IMG/VR virus record: IMGVR_UViG_3300012923_000009
Location: 1-43,840 of that record
Direction: 5' to 3' (one strand)
DNA length: 43,840 nucleotides
DNA from: a virus
Shown: piece by piece, positions 23,096 to 31,857 of the stretch
How positions within the stretch are numbered: position 1 is the first letter of the stretch
Layout of the letters: every line of letters starts with the position of its first letter
Position numbers and translations under genes: made by a program
Notes under the pieces: generated by a model
What the model saw: only the letters and a program-made list of their open reading frames with translations
Databases searched by the model: none
What the model was told of the DNA's origin: nothing

Positions 23096-23680
23096 CTAGG
23101 ACGCGACTGCCGTCTGGATCTGGCACTCGACGATGTCCGCGGAGCTGTGGCGGATCGTCTCGATCTCCAAGGGCAGCGCGGCGACCTTGGTCTTGTCGAA
23201 GATGACGTCGCCGTTCACGGAGACGAACGCCTTCGAGATGACGTACTGCATCGTGAGGGTGTTGTCGACGGACGACATGCCGCGGGCGAGGACGGCGAAC
23301 GAGTTCACGATCGTGCCGCGGAACAGGCTGAACTTCTTCAGGCCGGCGACGCCGACGCCGGCGGCGATCGTCGTGACCGCGGCGTTGTTCATCGCCTTCG
23401 CGTAGACGGCCGGGCTGAGGTCGACCAGGTCGAGCTTCAACTTGAACTCCTCGCCGATGCGGAACCGCTTCGACGGCATCGTCGAACCGGACGGCTTGAA
23501 GTCGAACACCTCCTCGCCGTGCGAGGCGACGACGCCGCCGTCGTCGTAGTTGTTCGGGCCTTCGGTGCCGACCAGCACCCATGCAACGGCAGGGGCGGCG
23601 TCGATCAACGGGAACGCGGTGCCGACGTCGGCGAGCCAGAGCGTCAGCGGGGCCGCGAGGATCTCGTGCGGAGCGGGCAT
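23096..23680 (-). CDS. Major tail tube protein
   Basis: 194 residues, immediately upstream of the chaperone genes and downstream of the neck genes, preceded by AAGGAG. Beta-rich sequence with typical tube elements (ALTLWLADVGTAFPLID at the start, EEVFDFKPSGSTMPSKRF, GDVIFDKTKVAALPLEIETI). Size and position fit the tail tube subunit. Confidence 0.85.
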   Translation of the reverse strand: MPAPHEILAAPLTLWLADVGTAFPLIDAAPAVAWVLVGTEGPNNYDDGGVVASHGEEVFDFKPSGSTMPSKRFRIGEEFKLKLDLVDLSPAVYAKAMNNAAVTTIAAGVGVAGLKKFSLFRGTIVNSFAVLARGMSSVDNTLTMQYVISKAFVSVNGDVIFDKTKVAALPLEIETIRHSSADIVECQIQTAVAS

Positions 23681-23683
23681 CGG

Positions 23684-23890
23684 TTACTCCTTCTCTTTCG
23701 AATGGGTGCCCCTCGCCGCCGGCGGCCTCGGGCTGGGTTGTGCCGCCTCAAGGACGGTCACCTGGACGTTCGGGTCGGCGGCGAGCTGGGCGGCCTCCTC
23801 CTCCGTCATCTCGACGGACTTGCCGGCTTCGAGCTCGTAGCCGAACGCGATCAGACGGCCGGGATGGCCGTCGAAACGAACCTCGGGCAT
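23684..23890 (-). CDS. Small hypothetical protein (68 aa)
   Basis: ATG at 23890 with GAAGGAG nine bases before. Short beta-strand N terminus (VRFDGHPGRLIAFGYELEAGK) then an acidic helix and Pro/Lys tail. Lies between neck and major tail genes; may be a structural accessory. Confidence 0.65.
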   Translation of the reverse strand: MPEVRFDGHPGRLIAFGYELEAGKSVEMTEEEAAQLAADPNVQVTVLEAAQPSPRPPAARGTHSKEKE

Positions 23891-23911
23891 GTTCTCGCTC
23901 CTTCGGGTTTG

Positions 23912-24337
23912 TCAGGTCGCGGCGGCTTCGCCGGCGAACACGATCCAGCTGGAGAGCGCGGTCGGCCATTGCGTGACCGGGTCGCGCGCAAGCACTCCCT
24001 TCGACGCAACCGTCACCGTCTTCAGCGCGACGCCACCGACGATGTGTGAGCGCATCTGCTTCAGCGCCTCATAGGCGGCGAGGTAGACGTCCCATGCCTC
24101 GCCGAGCGTCACACCGTGGCACCACAGGTCGATGCGCTGCGCGCCGTACCGCTGGAAGCCGCCACCCGGGAAGGCAGAACCGCCAGCCGGGTTGACGACG
24201 ATCGCCGCCTGCGGCATCTCGTCAGTGACGCTCTCGGGGATCTCTGCGCCGTAGATTCGGGCCGCGACGAGCGCGGCGACGGCGGTGTCCGCAAGCAGCA
24301 CGGTTCGGATCGCGGCGACCGGATCGACTGCGCTCAT
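23912..24337 (-). CDS. Tail terminator/neck protein
   Basis: 141 residues. A helical start (VAAIRTVLLADTAVAALV), a beta region (IVVNPAGGS, YGAQRIDLWCHG) and a helix (AWDVYLAAYEALKQM) give the alpha-beta pattern of tail-terminator proteins that cap the tube and join it to the head. Position before the major tail protein supports it. Confidence 0.72.
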   Translation of the reverse strand: MSAVDPVAAIRTVLLADTAVAALVAARIYGAEIPESVTDEMPQAAIVVNPAGGSAFPGGGFQRYGAQRIDLWCHGVTLGEAWDVYLAAYEALKQMRSHIVGGVALKTVTVASKGVLARDPVTQWPTALSSWIVFAGEAAAT

Positions 24338-24690
24338 CGTGCAAGCCTCCCGCGGATCCGCGCCGCCAAAGTCGGGAACTGCCGGTCGGCCGCCGGCCTA
24401 AGCCACGGCAACCGGTACTCCAGGAACAGGCCGTAGAAGGCTGAGCGGACGCCCTTCTGGCCGCTGTTCGTGGCGCCGACACGGCCAACGACACGGTCAC
24501 CATGGAATCGGGCTCGGTCGACCAGGATCTTCCGCTCGAGGTAGCCGGTGCGGTTGTGCCACCAGTGCGACGTCGTCGCGTCCTCGTCGGTCGCGCGAAG
24601 CGTCTCGTTGATCGAGACGCGCGCGGCTTCGGCGACGTTGGCGATGACCTTGTCGCCATTCCAGTTGAGCTTGGCACGGCTTCTCGCCAT
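24334..24690 (-). CDS. HK97 gp10-like neck/tail-completion protein
   Basis: 118 residues in the slot where the gp10-like protein is normal. Features include an N-terminal amphipathic helix, WWHNRTGYLERKI and ending FYGLFLEYR, and an Arg-rich tail. The GxFLEYG-like ending matches this family. Stop overlaps the next start. Confidence 0.72.
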   Translation of the reverse strand: MARSRAKLNWNGDKVIANVAEAARVSINETLRATDEDATTSHWWHNRTGYLERKILVDRARFHGDRVVGRVGATNSGQKGVRSAFYGLFLEYRLPWLRPAADRQFPTLAARIRGRLAR

Positions 24691-25044
24691 CTACGCGACC
24701 CGGACGAGCACAAGCTCGAGGTGGTCGGGCCGGGCGAGCACGGCGCGTATGCCTAGCGGCCCGGCCTGCGCCGTCCCGCCGCGATACGTGATCGAGGCGA
24801 TGCGATCCGCCTCTGTGACGTCTGTGCCGAGAGGGACGATCACACGGACGTCCTCGACCACCGTGACGGTCGTCGTTCCCTCGACAATTTCGCGGCCGGC
24901 GTCGGCCCAGGTGCGGCAGCGGACGTTGGTGAGGTGTGTCTCCCACTCGGACGGCACCTGGCCCCACGCGTCTGCAGCACCGGCCGCCCGGCGCTCGATT
25001 GTGCAGCGGTGGGTCATCGTCAGTCCGGAGGAGGTGAGGCTCAT
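24691..25044 (-). CDS. Head closure protein (head-tail connector)
   Basis: 117 residues, mainly beta strands (HRCTIERRAAGAADAWGQV, TTTVTVVEDVRVIVPLGTDV, HLELVLVRVA). Barrel-like composition and position between adaptor and gp10-like genes fit the stopper/closure protein that seals DNA in the head. Confidence 0.72.
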   Translation of the reverse strand: MSLTSSGLTMTHRCTIERRAAGAADAWGQVPSEWETHLTNVRCRTWADAGREIVEGTTTVTVVEDVRVIVPLGTDVTEADRIASITYRGGTAQAGPLGIRAVLARPDHLELVLVRVA

Positions 25045-25046
25045 GG

Positions 25047-25970
25047 CTAGCCGGCGACCTGGACGCTCGTTGCGCGACCGCCGAAGAAGCGACGGAGCTC
25101 GTTCCGTTCGGTGTCGGTGAGCAGCAGTCCGGACGGGGAGAAGCGGTTGTTGTCGTACACCGTCTGGGTGTTGCCGACGGTTTCCCGCGCGACGGATCCG
25201 GGGTTGACCCAGACCCGGACGGCCATCTCCATGCAGATCGTCTTGACGAGCGACGGGATCGCGTCGTCGTCGTAGCCGTGCGTGTAGACGATCGTCAGGG
25301 GGAGCCCGGGCCAGCCGAAGCTGCGGCCGAGCAGATACGGCGCGTCGAGGAACCCGTCGAGGCTGCCGTTGCGCACATAGATCGAGGACAGACGGATGAT
25401 CTCGTCGCCTTTGAGGTACCAGTCGTGACCCTCCGCGAGGGCCTGGCCGCCGATCGTGACGGAGGCGACCTCGACGACGGGCCGCTCCGGGAGGCGGAAC
25501 CTGTCGCGGTTCGTGCCGGGCATCGTCAGTGTGTCGTCGGTGACGAGCGCGATCTGCTGCTTCGCGTGCTCGGCGATCAGACCGGAGGCGCTCGCGAGGA
25601 GAGCGTCGGCGCGCACGATCTCGTCGTCGGTGAACTCAAGGCCGAGACGAATCGCGAGCTCGGCCGCGGTCGCGAACTGTTTCTCGACTGATGGGTTCTG
25701 CACCGGCCGCGTTGGCTGGCCGACGCCGCCGGTCCCGTCGACGAACGTGAGGCGATACCAGAAGCCTGTGCCGTCGCTGCCGTGGACGGTCGTGACGTTC
25801 CGGACGATCGGATGCGCCGGGTCGGCATCGACCGGGATCAGCGCGATCGTGTCGATCAACGTCCACGGGCCCACGTTCGACACCGACTCTTCGACCTTGA
25901 CATTCGTCCACGGCGTCGCGTCATACCGCGCAGCAGGGACGTAGCCGACGAAGCTGACGACCTGGCTCAT
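25047..25970 (-). CDS. Head-tail adaptor with extra N-terminal beta domain
   Basis: 307 residues. Residues about 105-290 are a helical head-tail connector domain (TAAELAIRLGLEFTDDEIV, IVYTHGYDDDAIPSLVKTICMEMAVRVW), while the first 95 residues are beta strands with fibronectin-like features (TLIDTIALIPVDADP, GFWYRLTFVDGTGG). Adaptors are usually 100-200 residues, so the N-terminal domain is an addition and may decorate the neck. Confidence 0.75.
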   Translation of the reverse strand: MSQVVSFVGYVPAARYDATPWTNVKVEESVSNVGPWTLIDTIALIPVDADPAHPIVRNVTTVHGSDGTGFWYRLTFVDGTGGVGQPTRPVQNPSVEKQFATAAELAIRLGLEFTDDEIVRADALLASASGLIAEHAKQQIALVTDDTLTMPGTNRDRFRLPERPVVEVASVTIGGQALAEGHDWYLKGDEIIRLSSIYVRNGSLDGFLDAPYLLGRSFGWPGLPLTIVYTHGYDDDAIPSLVKTICMEMAVRVWVNPGSVARETVGNTQTVYDNNRFSPSGLLLTDTERNELRRFFGGRATSVQVAG

Positions 25971-27187
25971 CAGGTGATCCTTCCCTCGCGTAGGGCATCA
26001 ACGGCGCCGCCACGGCTGCCCGTCGTGACATGACCGTCGCTCGCTGGTGTAACCGAGCCTGTCTGCGGCGGGCCGCCGACGAGCCGCAAGACGAACGCCG
26101 TGATCGCTGATGTTGCGGCGGCGGCAGCGCCGGAGACGTGGCGGGCTCGTGTGAGCGTCGCAGTGACCGCGCTCGAACCGAGCAGCGCCGCGGGATGCAC
26201 CAGGTACAGAGTGTTGGTGTGTCCTGTCAGTCCGCTCGAGGCTGCGATCGCGGCTGGATGCAGCGCGTGGATCTCGACCAGGAAACCTGTGACGGTCGAC
26301 GTCGACGCGATCGCGGTCGGTAGCGCACGGACTCGCCGCGTGACCGTCGCGGTCATCGTGCTCGTTGCGGTGATCGCCGTGTCCGGGGAGAGCCGGCCAC
26401 CGGTCGTCTTCGTGACCGTCCCAGTGACCGTGGACGTCCCCGACACGCTTGCGGGATGCACACTGGCCCGGCGAACGATCGATGCTGCGGTGGCGCTTGT
26501 GATCGTGATTGCGGCGGGCGCGACGCGGCGGAGCGCAACCAGCGACGCCGTGATCGTGCTGGACGATCCGATCGACGCGGCGGCCAGGTTTCGTCGAGCG
26601 ACGACCGAAGAGCTAAGCAGCAGGCTTGATGCAGAGATCGCCGCCGCTGCGATCCGTCGCAAGGCCACGATCGTGCCGCTCATCAGGCTCGATGCGCTGA
26701 ACGCGACGGCCGCGATGTGCACGAGCCGCCGGACGGTGCCGATCACCGCGCTCGTGGAGCTAGCCGCGGCAGGTCGGACGGCAGCGAGATGTACGACCGA
26801 CCCCGTGACAGTGCTTGTGATGCTGATCGCTACGGGGGTCACACGCTTGAGCGCCTGCACCGTCCCTGTAACCGCGGACGTCGACGAGACCGCGGCGGGC
26901 GTGACGGGCCGAAGGCGAACGACCGAGCCACTGACGGCACTGGTGTCCGAGATCGCCGCCGGCGTCGCTCTCTTCAGCGCGATGACCGATCCCGACATGC
27001 CGCTCGACGCTGTGATCGCGGCAGGAACGACGGGGTTGAGGTTCGAGACCGATCCGGTGATCGAGCTCGTCGCCGTGATCGCATCCGTAGCGATCGGTGC
27101 GGCCGGGTGGGGGACGGGGGCGACCGCGAGCCGCCGGCGGAAAACGAGCGGCTGTGAAAGCCCGGGTGCGCGAGGCGGTACCGGCAT
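25970..27187 (-). CDS. Head-module protein built from about 15 tandem 21-residue repeats
   Basis: 405 residues; ATG at 27187 after GGGGGAGG, TGATG overlap with the adaptor gene. After about 30 residues the sequence is a run of 21-residue units of form TPAAISSTSAVTGTVVALRRV, each with two predicted beta strands separated by SxxTG turns, ending near residue 370. Composition is Ala/Ser/Thr/Val-rich with a periodic Arg. A beta-solenoid or extended fibre fits. Placed between capsid genes and connector, it may be a head fibre or decoration. I know no function for this repeat. Confidence 0.75.
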   Translation of the reverse strand: MPVPPRAPGLSQPLVFRRRLAVAPVPHPAAPIATDAITATSSITGSVSNLNPVVPAAITASSGMSGSVIALKRATPAAISDTSAVSGSVVRLRPVTPAAVSSTSAVTGTVQALKRVTPVAISITSTVTGSVVHLAAVRPAAASSTSAVIGTVRRLVHIAAVAFSASSLMSGTIVALRRIAAAAISASSLLLSSSVVARRNLAAASIGSSSTITASLVALRRVAPAAITITSATAASIVRRASVHPASVSGTSTVTGTVTKTTGGRLSPDTAITATSTMTATVTRRVRALPTAIASTSTVTGFLVEIHALHPAAIAASSGLTGHTNTLYLVHPAALLGSSAVTATLTRARHVSGAAAAATSAITAFVLRLVGGPPQTGSVTPASDGHVTTGSRGGAVDALREGRIT

Positions 27188-27203
27188 CCTCGCCTCCCCC
27201 TCG

Positions 27204-28004
27204 CTAGTTCAGTGACTTCACGACAGCGAGATGCGTCGTCAGCGACGCCGTCGTCAGTGACGGCTGATACGTCGGCGAGAGCGCCTTCGCGGCCGAGACG
27301 TCGATCGACGGAGACACCGCCGGTGTGTTGCTCGGGATCATCCGCGACTTCAGATGCGTCACCATGATCGTCGTCGACGCCGGCGTTGTTTCGAGCGTGC
27401 CCGGGCAGTCCCAGCGGCCCTGACACCACGCGGTCGCAGTCGTAAGCGTCGGCACGGTTCTGACCGTGACCAGGTACTGCAGCTCGAACCCGACCTTGGT
27501 GATCACCTGTGTGCCCGTCGGCGCGATCACGTCGCCGGCGGCTAGCAACACGCCCGCGAGTCCGCCGTAGCGGAGACGGAGCTGGAAGTTCCCCGGTGTC
27601 GTGACCGCCATCGACAGCTCGCCGAACAGCGAGTAGGTGTAGGTCACAGCGACCATCGACTGGCCGGGCCGCGGGATCGCAAGCAGGAAGTCGGGAACCA
27701 TGATCGCCTCGGCCGCGGCCGTGAGCGGCCCGCCGTCCGAGACGATCACGCCTTCGAGTTGTGCCCATCCCTGCCCGAGGTTCAGGAATGGCGACGACTT
27801 CGAGAAGTCCGCCGTCCGCGCCCGCTCGAGGTTGTCGAGGATGTGCTGCGGCAGCCGCTCGAAGTCCGGCTCGATCCGGGTGTATTCCGGCATCTCCCAG
27901 CCCGCCTCGAGGTTCCGCTCGACCCGCACCGGCAGACCTGACGGGCCGAGCAGCTCAGGCGGCGACTCGCGACGGCCGCGCTTGTCGAGCACCACACCGG
28001 TCAC
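27204..28004 (-). CDS. Head-associated structural protein (266 aa)
   Basis: GTG at 28004 just after the upstream stop (28010) with AGGGA before it. N-terminal 80 residues are basic and helical, then a beta-rich region (MVAVTYTYSLFGELSMAV, NFQLRLRYGGLAGVLLAAG, ELQYLVTVRTVPTLTT) that resembles surface modules of virion proteins. Possible capsid decoration or head-fibre base, paired with the repeat protein downstream. Confidence 0.65.
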   Translation of the reverse strand: MTGVVLDKRGRRESPPELLGPSGLPVRVERNLEAGWEMPEYTRIEPDFERLPQHILDNLERARTADFSKSSPFLNLGQGWAQLEGVIVSDGGPLTAAAEAIMVPDFLLAIPRPGQSMVAVTYTYSLFGELSMAVTTPGNFQLRLRYGGLAGVLLAAGDVIAPTGTQVITKVGFELQYLVTVRTVPTLTTATAWCQGRWDCPGTLETTPASTTIMVTHLKSRMIPSNTPAVSPSIDVSAAKALSPTYQPSLTTASLTTHLAVVKSLN

Positions 28005-28009
28005 CGTGC

Positions 28010-28609
28010 TCAGTCCCTCGTCTGGGACATCGCGTTTTGTGCGAGCTGCGGCGTGTCCCCGTTGTTGATCGTGACGGACGTGACCGAGCACCAGACCATG
28101 CCCTTGTCAGCAGAGGTACCGGCGTTACCGTTCAGGGCACCCAGGTAGGTGACCGTTGACGCGCCGCCGGTTGAGGCGGCGAACGACTTCGTCGCGTCCG
28201 AAGGCCACGTCTGCGTCCGCGTGGTTGTGCCGGTGCCAGCTGCGAAGATGGTCGTGTTGTTCGTCAACGCCAGCCGTGCATACGACGTGTAGGTGGCCTC
28301 GCTCGCGGTGTTCCCGAGGAACGTGTCGTCGAGTGCCGCCGTCCACAGGCCGACGTAGATCGTCGCCTCGCCCGCGTAGGCGGTCTTCCCGAACGCGAGC
28401 TCTCCGAGCACCTTCGAGAGGTAGTTCGCGTCCGAGCCCGCCATCATCAGGATCTTGTCCTTCAGCGACGGCAGCTTCAGCAGCCGATCGACGAGACGCC
28501 GTTCGACCTTGCCGAGCTCGTCCCAGATCACTTCGGCACCGAGACGCGTCGGCAGCCACGGCGAGGTCGGCAGGATCAGCCGCGGCCGTTCGATCGCGAT
28601 GGCGGTCAT
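28010..28609 (-). CDS. Structural protein with TYTSYARL-type domain (199 aa)
   Basis: The C-terminal half (about residues 80-190) has the pattern ATIYVGLWTAALDD...ATYTSYARLAL, common in phage virion surface and fibre proteins. N-terminal 75 residues are helical (ELGKVERRLVDRLLKL). Lies in the head-accessory block; overlaps the next gene by four bases. Confidence 0.7.
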   Translation of the reverse strand: MTAIAIERPRLILPTSPWLPTRLGAEVIWDELGKVERRLVDRLLKLPSLKDKILMMAGSDANYLSKVLGELAFGKTAYAGEATIYVGLWTAALDDTFLGNTASEATYTSYARLALTNNTTIFAAGTGTTTRTQTWPSDATKSFAASTGGASTVTYLGALNGNAGTSADKGMVWCSVTSVTINNGDTPQLAQNAMSQTRD

Positions 28610-28956
28610 TGGTTCGCCTCCGTGTGACTCGTGATGGTCGCCGCGACCGCGTCCGGATCGAACCGCACGCCGCCGAAGTGCTCGTCGTCCGGCTGAACCT
28701 CGAAGTGATGCGGCTCGACGAGCTCGGCCGCCTTCTCACGGCCGTGCTCGAGCTGCAACTCCAGCAGCTTGTTCGCCGTCGAGTCGATCACGGCGACGCG
28801 CTGCTCGTACCGAGCGTTGTGCGGACTGTCGGATTCGGTCGCGTACCGCCACGACGCCCCGTCGTCGTCGGTGACGACGTTCTCGCCGTCCTCGCCGATG
28901 TGGAAGCCGCTGTCGGGATCGAAGGCGAGCCTGCCCGCGTACGCGCCGGTGGCCAT
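28606..28956 (-). CDS. Hypothetical head-module protein (116 aa)
   Basis: ATG at 28956, three bases after the previous stop. Acidic protein with a beta N terminus and a helix (KLLELQLEHGREKAAELVE). No domain recognised. Confidence 0.65.
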   Translation of the reverse strand: MATGAYAGRLAFDPDSGFHIGEDGENVVTDDDGASWRYATESDSPHNARYEQRVAVIDSTANKLLELQLEHGREKAAELVEPHHFEVQPDDEHFGGVRFDPDAVAATITSHTEANQ

Positions 28957-28958
28957 CT

Positions 28959-29234
28959 CTACTCGTCCTGGCCCGGCGTGTGGCCGGCGGCTTCGAGCGC
29001 GGCGATCTTCTCGGCCACGGTCAGCTTCTTCTTGCCCTCTTCGGGGGCGGGGAAGGTGACGCCGAGCTTCTCGGCGAGCGCGTCGAGATCGGCGTGGCTG
29101 GTCGGCCACGTCGGCTCCTTGGCCTCTTCGGCTTCGGGCGCACGGGTGTACCCGAGGTCGAGGAAGGCCTCGAGACCGGTGTCGGTCGTGACGACCTCTT
29201 CGCCCGTTTCCGGGGTGATGAGCTTGTGCAACAT
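28959..29234 (-). CDS. Small acidic protein after the capsid gene (91 aa)
   Basis: ATG at 29234 with AAGGAG nine bases upstream; a TTG at 29255 is less likely. The C-terminal half (ADLDALAEKLGV and KLTVAEKIAALEAAGH) resembles HeH/Rho-N-like helical hairpins found in short proteins coded next to capsid genes. Probably a head accessory protein. Confidence 0.65.
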   Translation of the reverse strand: MLHKLITPETGEEVVTTDTGLEAFLDLGYTRAPEAEEAKEPTWPTSHADLDALAEKLGVTFPAPEEGKKKLTVAEKIAALEAAGHTPGQDE

Positions 29235-29272
29235 CTGGAACGTCTCCTTGTTCAAAGCGAGGAACGTCGAGA

Positions 29273-29307
29273 AGCGGCCCGCGTCGCACGAGGCGACACG
29301 GGCCGCT
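29273..29307 (-). terminator. Strong hairpin just downstream of the capsid gene
   Basis: Arms 29273-29281/29299-29307 (9 bp) and 29283-29287/29293-29297 (5 bp), one C/A mismatch, five-base loop. It starts 12 bases after the capsid stop on the minus strand and fills most of the 84-bp gap (29235-29318). There is no T-run, so partial termination or message stabilisation is more likely than full termination, which would raise capsid message over downstream genes. Confidence 0.6.
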
Positions 29308-29318
29308 CAGACGTCGGA

Positions 29319-30311
29319 CTACGAGACGGCGACCTTCACCGCGCGCACGAGGCGAGCGAGGTCGTTCTGCCACGGCTGGGCCTGGCCCACGAGCGGCGTC
29401 GCCGGGTCGGTGACCGGCACGAACCGTCCGCCGGCCGCCGGGTCGGCGTCGAAGTGCCCGGTGTCCTTGACCACTGCCGAGCCCATCCAGGCGTCGAGCA
29501 GCAGCCTGTCCTGGACGGCGTCGGGATCGAAGATCCGGACGGTGCGGAGCGCCATCCCCGCGTAGGCGAGCGACGCGCCGTACGGCGCGCCGGCCGGGAT
29601 GACCGGGGCCCGCGTCGAGAGGGCGTACGCCGTCTGGTGGAAGATGTAGCCCTCGGCCGACGCGATCGCCGGTGAGGAGTACACGTTGAACCCGGCGATC
29701 CGACCGATGAAGCCCTCCCGGACCGTCTGCTCGGCGCTCGCGCCGATGTGGTCGGCCCGGATGAACTGGTCGGACGTCAGGAACGCCGCCTCCAGCATCG
29801 ACCCGCAGACGATCGACCGGCCGCCCAGCGGCACGCGTGCCTGGTTCAGCAGCGTGCGGGCGGGCACCGCGACGTCCTTGTACGGATCCTGCGTCGTGTG
29901 GTTGAACGCGATCGTCGACTGGTAGGTCGCACCGGAGATCGTGGTGACGAGCTTGTCCTCGATCGTGCGGCCGATGCCTTCGACCATCGGGTTCAGCACC
30001 TGCTCACCGAACCTGCTGATGTCGAGCGTCAGCTGTTCGTCGGTGATCGGGACGTCGAGGTAGACGTCCGTGTCGAGCGTCAGGTCAACCTTCCGCTCGA
30101 ACAGGGCGTCCTGCGTGCGGGCAGTCCCGGCACGAAGCGTCCGCGAGCGGCCGTTGATGAACGCCGGCAGGCGGATCGAGATCGTGTCGTTGAACGCGCC
30201 CGCGAAGTCGCCGACCGGATCACGCCAAACAAGCGCGGGCAGGCTCAGTTCGCGGACGAGAAGGCCGAGCGCCGTCGAGACGATGACGGTCGGCTTGAGG
30301 AACGTGGACAT
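29319..30311 (-). CDS. Major capsid protein (P22 coat-like, HK97 fold)
   Basis: 330 residues; ATG 30311 with AAAAAGGAG upstream, a strong ribosome site. N-terminal helix, FINGRSRTLRAGTAR, VDLTLDTDVYLDVPITDEQLTLD, GRSIVCGSMLEAAFL, IAGFNVYSSPAI are elements of the P22-coat-type capsid family of actinophages. Lies between scaffold and accessory head genes. It assembles the icosahedral shell; no maturation cleavage site is obvious. Confidence 0.88.
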   Translation of the reverse strand: MSTFLKPTVIVSTALGLLVRELSLPALVWRDPVGDFAGAFNDTISIRLPAFINGRSRTLRAGTARTQDALFERKVDLTLDTDVYLDVPITDEQLTLDISRFGEQVLNPMVEGIGRTIEDKLVTTISGATYQSTIAFNHTTQDPYKDVAVPARTLLNQARVPLGGRSIVCGSMLEAAFLTSDQFIRADHIGASAEQTVREGFIGRIAGFNVYSSPAIASAEGYIFHQTAYALSTRAPVIPAGAPYGASLAYAGMALRTVRIFDPDAVQDRLLLDAWMGSAVVKDTGHFDADPAAGGRFVPVTDPATPLVGQAQPWQNDLARLVRAVKVAVS

Positions 30312-30357
30312 TCTGTGTTCTCCTTTTTCTCAGCCCGCGCGGCTCGGCCGGGGGCGC

Positions 30358-31068
30358 TTAGTACCGCCGCGGCACGAGGTCCGCGAGCTTGGCGGGGTCT
30401 GTGACCTCCGGTTCAGCGGAGGGGGCGGCACCTGGCCGGAGCCGCTCGCGCGGCCGGGGACGAAGCGGATCCGGTTCCTGCCGGTCGTCTTCGGTCTGGA
30501 ACGAGGCGAGGAGATCGTCGGCGTCTTGCTCGAGCTCCTCTTCGGTCTCGCCGACGAGGCGCTTGGCCTGCAGTTCGGTGAGGCCCTTCTTCAGCGCGAC
30601 ACGTAGCCGTGCCGCTTCGAGCGTCGCCGAGCTCGCGAGCCTTTCGGCTTCGGCTGCGCGCTCGGTGGCGCGCTCCTGCTCGGTCTTCGTCGCGTCCTCG
30701 TGCTCCTGCACCCTGGTGCGGAGCTGGTCGCGCTCGGTCTTGATCTTGTCGCGGTCGGCGCGCGTGTCGGTGATGAGCTTCCAGGCGCGCTCCGGATCGA
30801 AGTTCGTGTCGTCGCCCCACGGAGGTGCCGGGGCGGGCTTGTGCGCGTTCAGCGCGGCGACGATCGCGGCGCGGTCGGCGCCGTCGGCGATCTGCACTCC
30901 GAGCTCGGCGCTCTTCGCCGTCAACTGCTCGTCGGTGAGGTCTTCGTAGAGGCTCAGCGGCACGCCGGACGCGTGCAGCTCGGCGACCTTCGCTGACCAT
31001 TGGTCTTCGAGGATCTCCCGCAACTCGTCGAGTCCGGCGGGCATGGTGAACTTGGGCTCCTGGCCCAT
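30358..31068 (-). CDS. Scaffolding protein
   Basis: 236 residues, ATG after AGGAGGT. Charged, almost fully helical, with a long coiled coil (about 105-180, RADRDKIKTERDQLRTRVQ) and a Pro/Arg-rich tail, the usual build of scaffolds. It lies directly before the capsid gene. No protease domain is present. Confidence 0.82.
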   Translation of the reverse strand: MGQEPKFTMPAGLDELREILEDQWSAKVAELHASGVPLSLYEDLTDEQLTAKSAELGVQIADGADRAAIVAALNAHKPAPAPPWGDDTNFDPERAWKLITDTRADRDKIKTERDQLRTRVQEHEDATKTEQERATERAAEAERLASSATLEAARLRVALKKGLTELQAKRLVGETEEELEQDADDLLASFQTEDDRQEPDPLRPRPRERLRPGAAPSAEPEVTDPAKLADLVPRRY

Positions 31069-31113
31069 GATGTGACCTCCTGGGTCGTTGTGCGCGCCCG
31101 CCTCGGGCGGGTG

Positions 31114-31857
31114 CTACTGGTTCGTGGCGAGGTAGCGGCGGACGGCGTTGAGCCGTGCAGCAGTTGTGTTCTCGCCGTGCTGGAGCAAGCCGGTTTCGAT
31201 GCCGGCGCGCTGCGCGTCGTCGTAGACCTTCAGCCACCGCTTCGTCTCGGGAGGCAGCGTGCTGTCTTTCCAGAGCGGGACGGCCGCGCAGCCACAGTGG
31301 TCGTGCGCCTCGAAGCCCGCGGTCGCTTCGCTCTTGTAAACCGCACCGCGAGACGCGAGCGTCAAGCAGAAGTAGCAGGGGTTGCCGTCCGTGACGCGCG
31401 CCCAGCCGATCGCGTGGTGATCGGCGGCGACCGAGTCTAGGATCGTCTCGCGGCCGCCCGCGAGGACGTGTCGGGTAACCGCGCCGGACACACGAGTCAG
31501 CGCATCGCCGCGCGCGTGATCAGCTCGGCCTCCACCCAGCGCGTCACGTGCCGCGGCTTGGCCGGTGACGTACATCGACTTCGTGACCTGCTCGAGGTTC
31601 ACCTTCGCAGCGAGCCGTACCGTCGGGACACCCGGAGCGCGGTCGGCGGTACGCAACGCGCTGTAGTAGGTGCCTGCGAGGGACGCGGACGCCTGCCGGT
31701 ACACACGAAGCAGCGGCATCGTCGCGCTCACGAGGCGTGCGAACGACGTCGTGTCGCCTGTCCAGAGCGGCCAGAGCAGGAGGAAGTCGCGGAGTGCGTG
31801 CGATCGCACCTGCAGCTGCGCCTGGCGGTGCTGCTCCGTCAGATCGTTTGTGCTCAC
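31114..31857 (-). CDS. MuF-like head morphogenesis protein
   Basis: 247 residues, GTG 31857 overlapping the upstream gene. N-terminal helices, then a Cys/His module CYFCLTLASRGAVYKS...HDHCGCAA (about residues 160-195) that is the MuF hallmark in actinophages. The protein follows portal genes as expected. It assists head assembly or is injected with DNA. A 44-bp gap after it holds a small hairpin at 31095-31109. Confidence 0.8.
   Translation of the reverse strand: MSTNDLTEQHRQAQLQVRSHALRDFLLLWPLWTGDTTSFARLVSATMPLLRVYRQASASLAGTYYSALRTADRAPGVPTVRLAAKVNLEQVTKSMYVTGQAAARDALGGGRADHARGDALTRVSGAVTRHVLAGGRETILDSVAADHHAIGWARVTDGNPCYFCLTLASRGAVYKSEATAGFEAHDHCGCAAVPLWKDSTLPPETKRWLKVYDDAQRAGIETGLLQHGENTTAARLNAVRRYLATNQ

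Noticed and set aside
26100-27215. 371-codon open frame on the plus strand
   Set aside because: It is the antisense of the 21-residue repeat protein; the minus frame has a ribosome site and coupled stop, and the plus frame has neither.
31095-31109. Hairpin between MuF-like and scaffold genes
   Set aside because: A 6-bp stem with a three-base loop and no T-run is expected by chance in DNA this GC-rich; not called a terminator.
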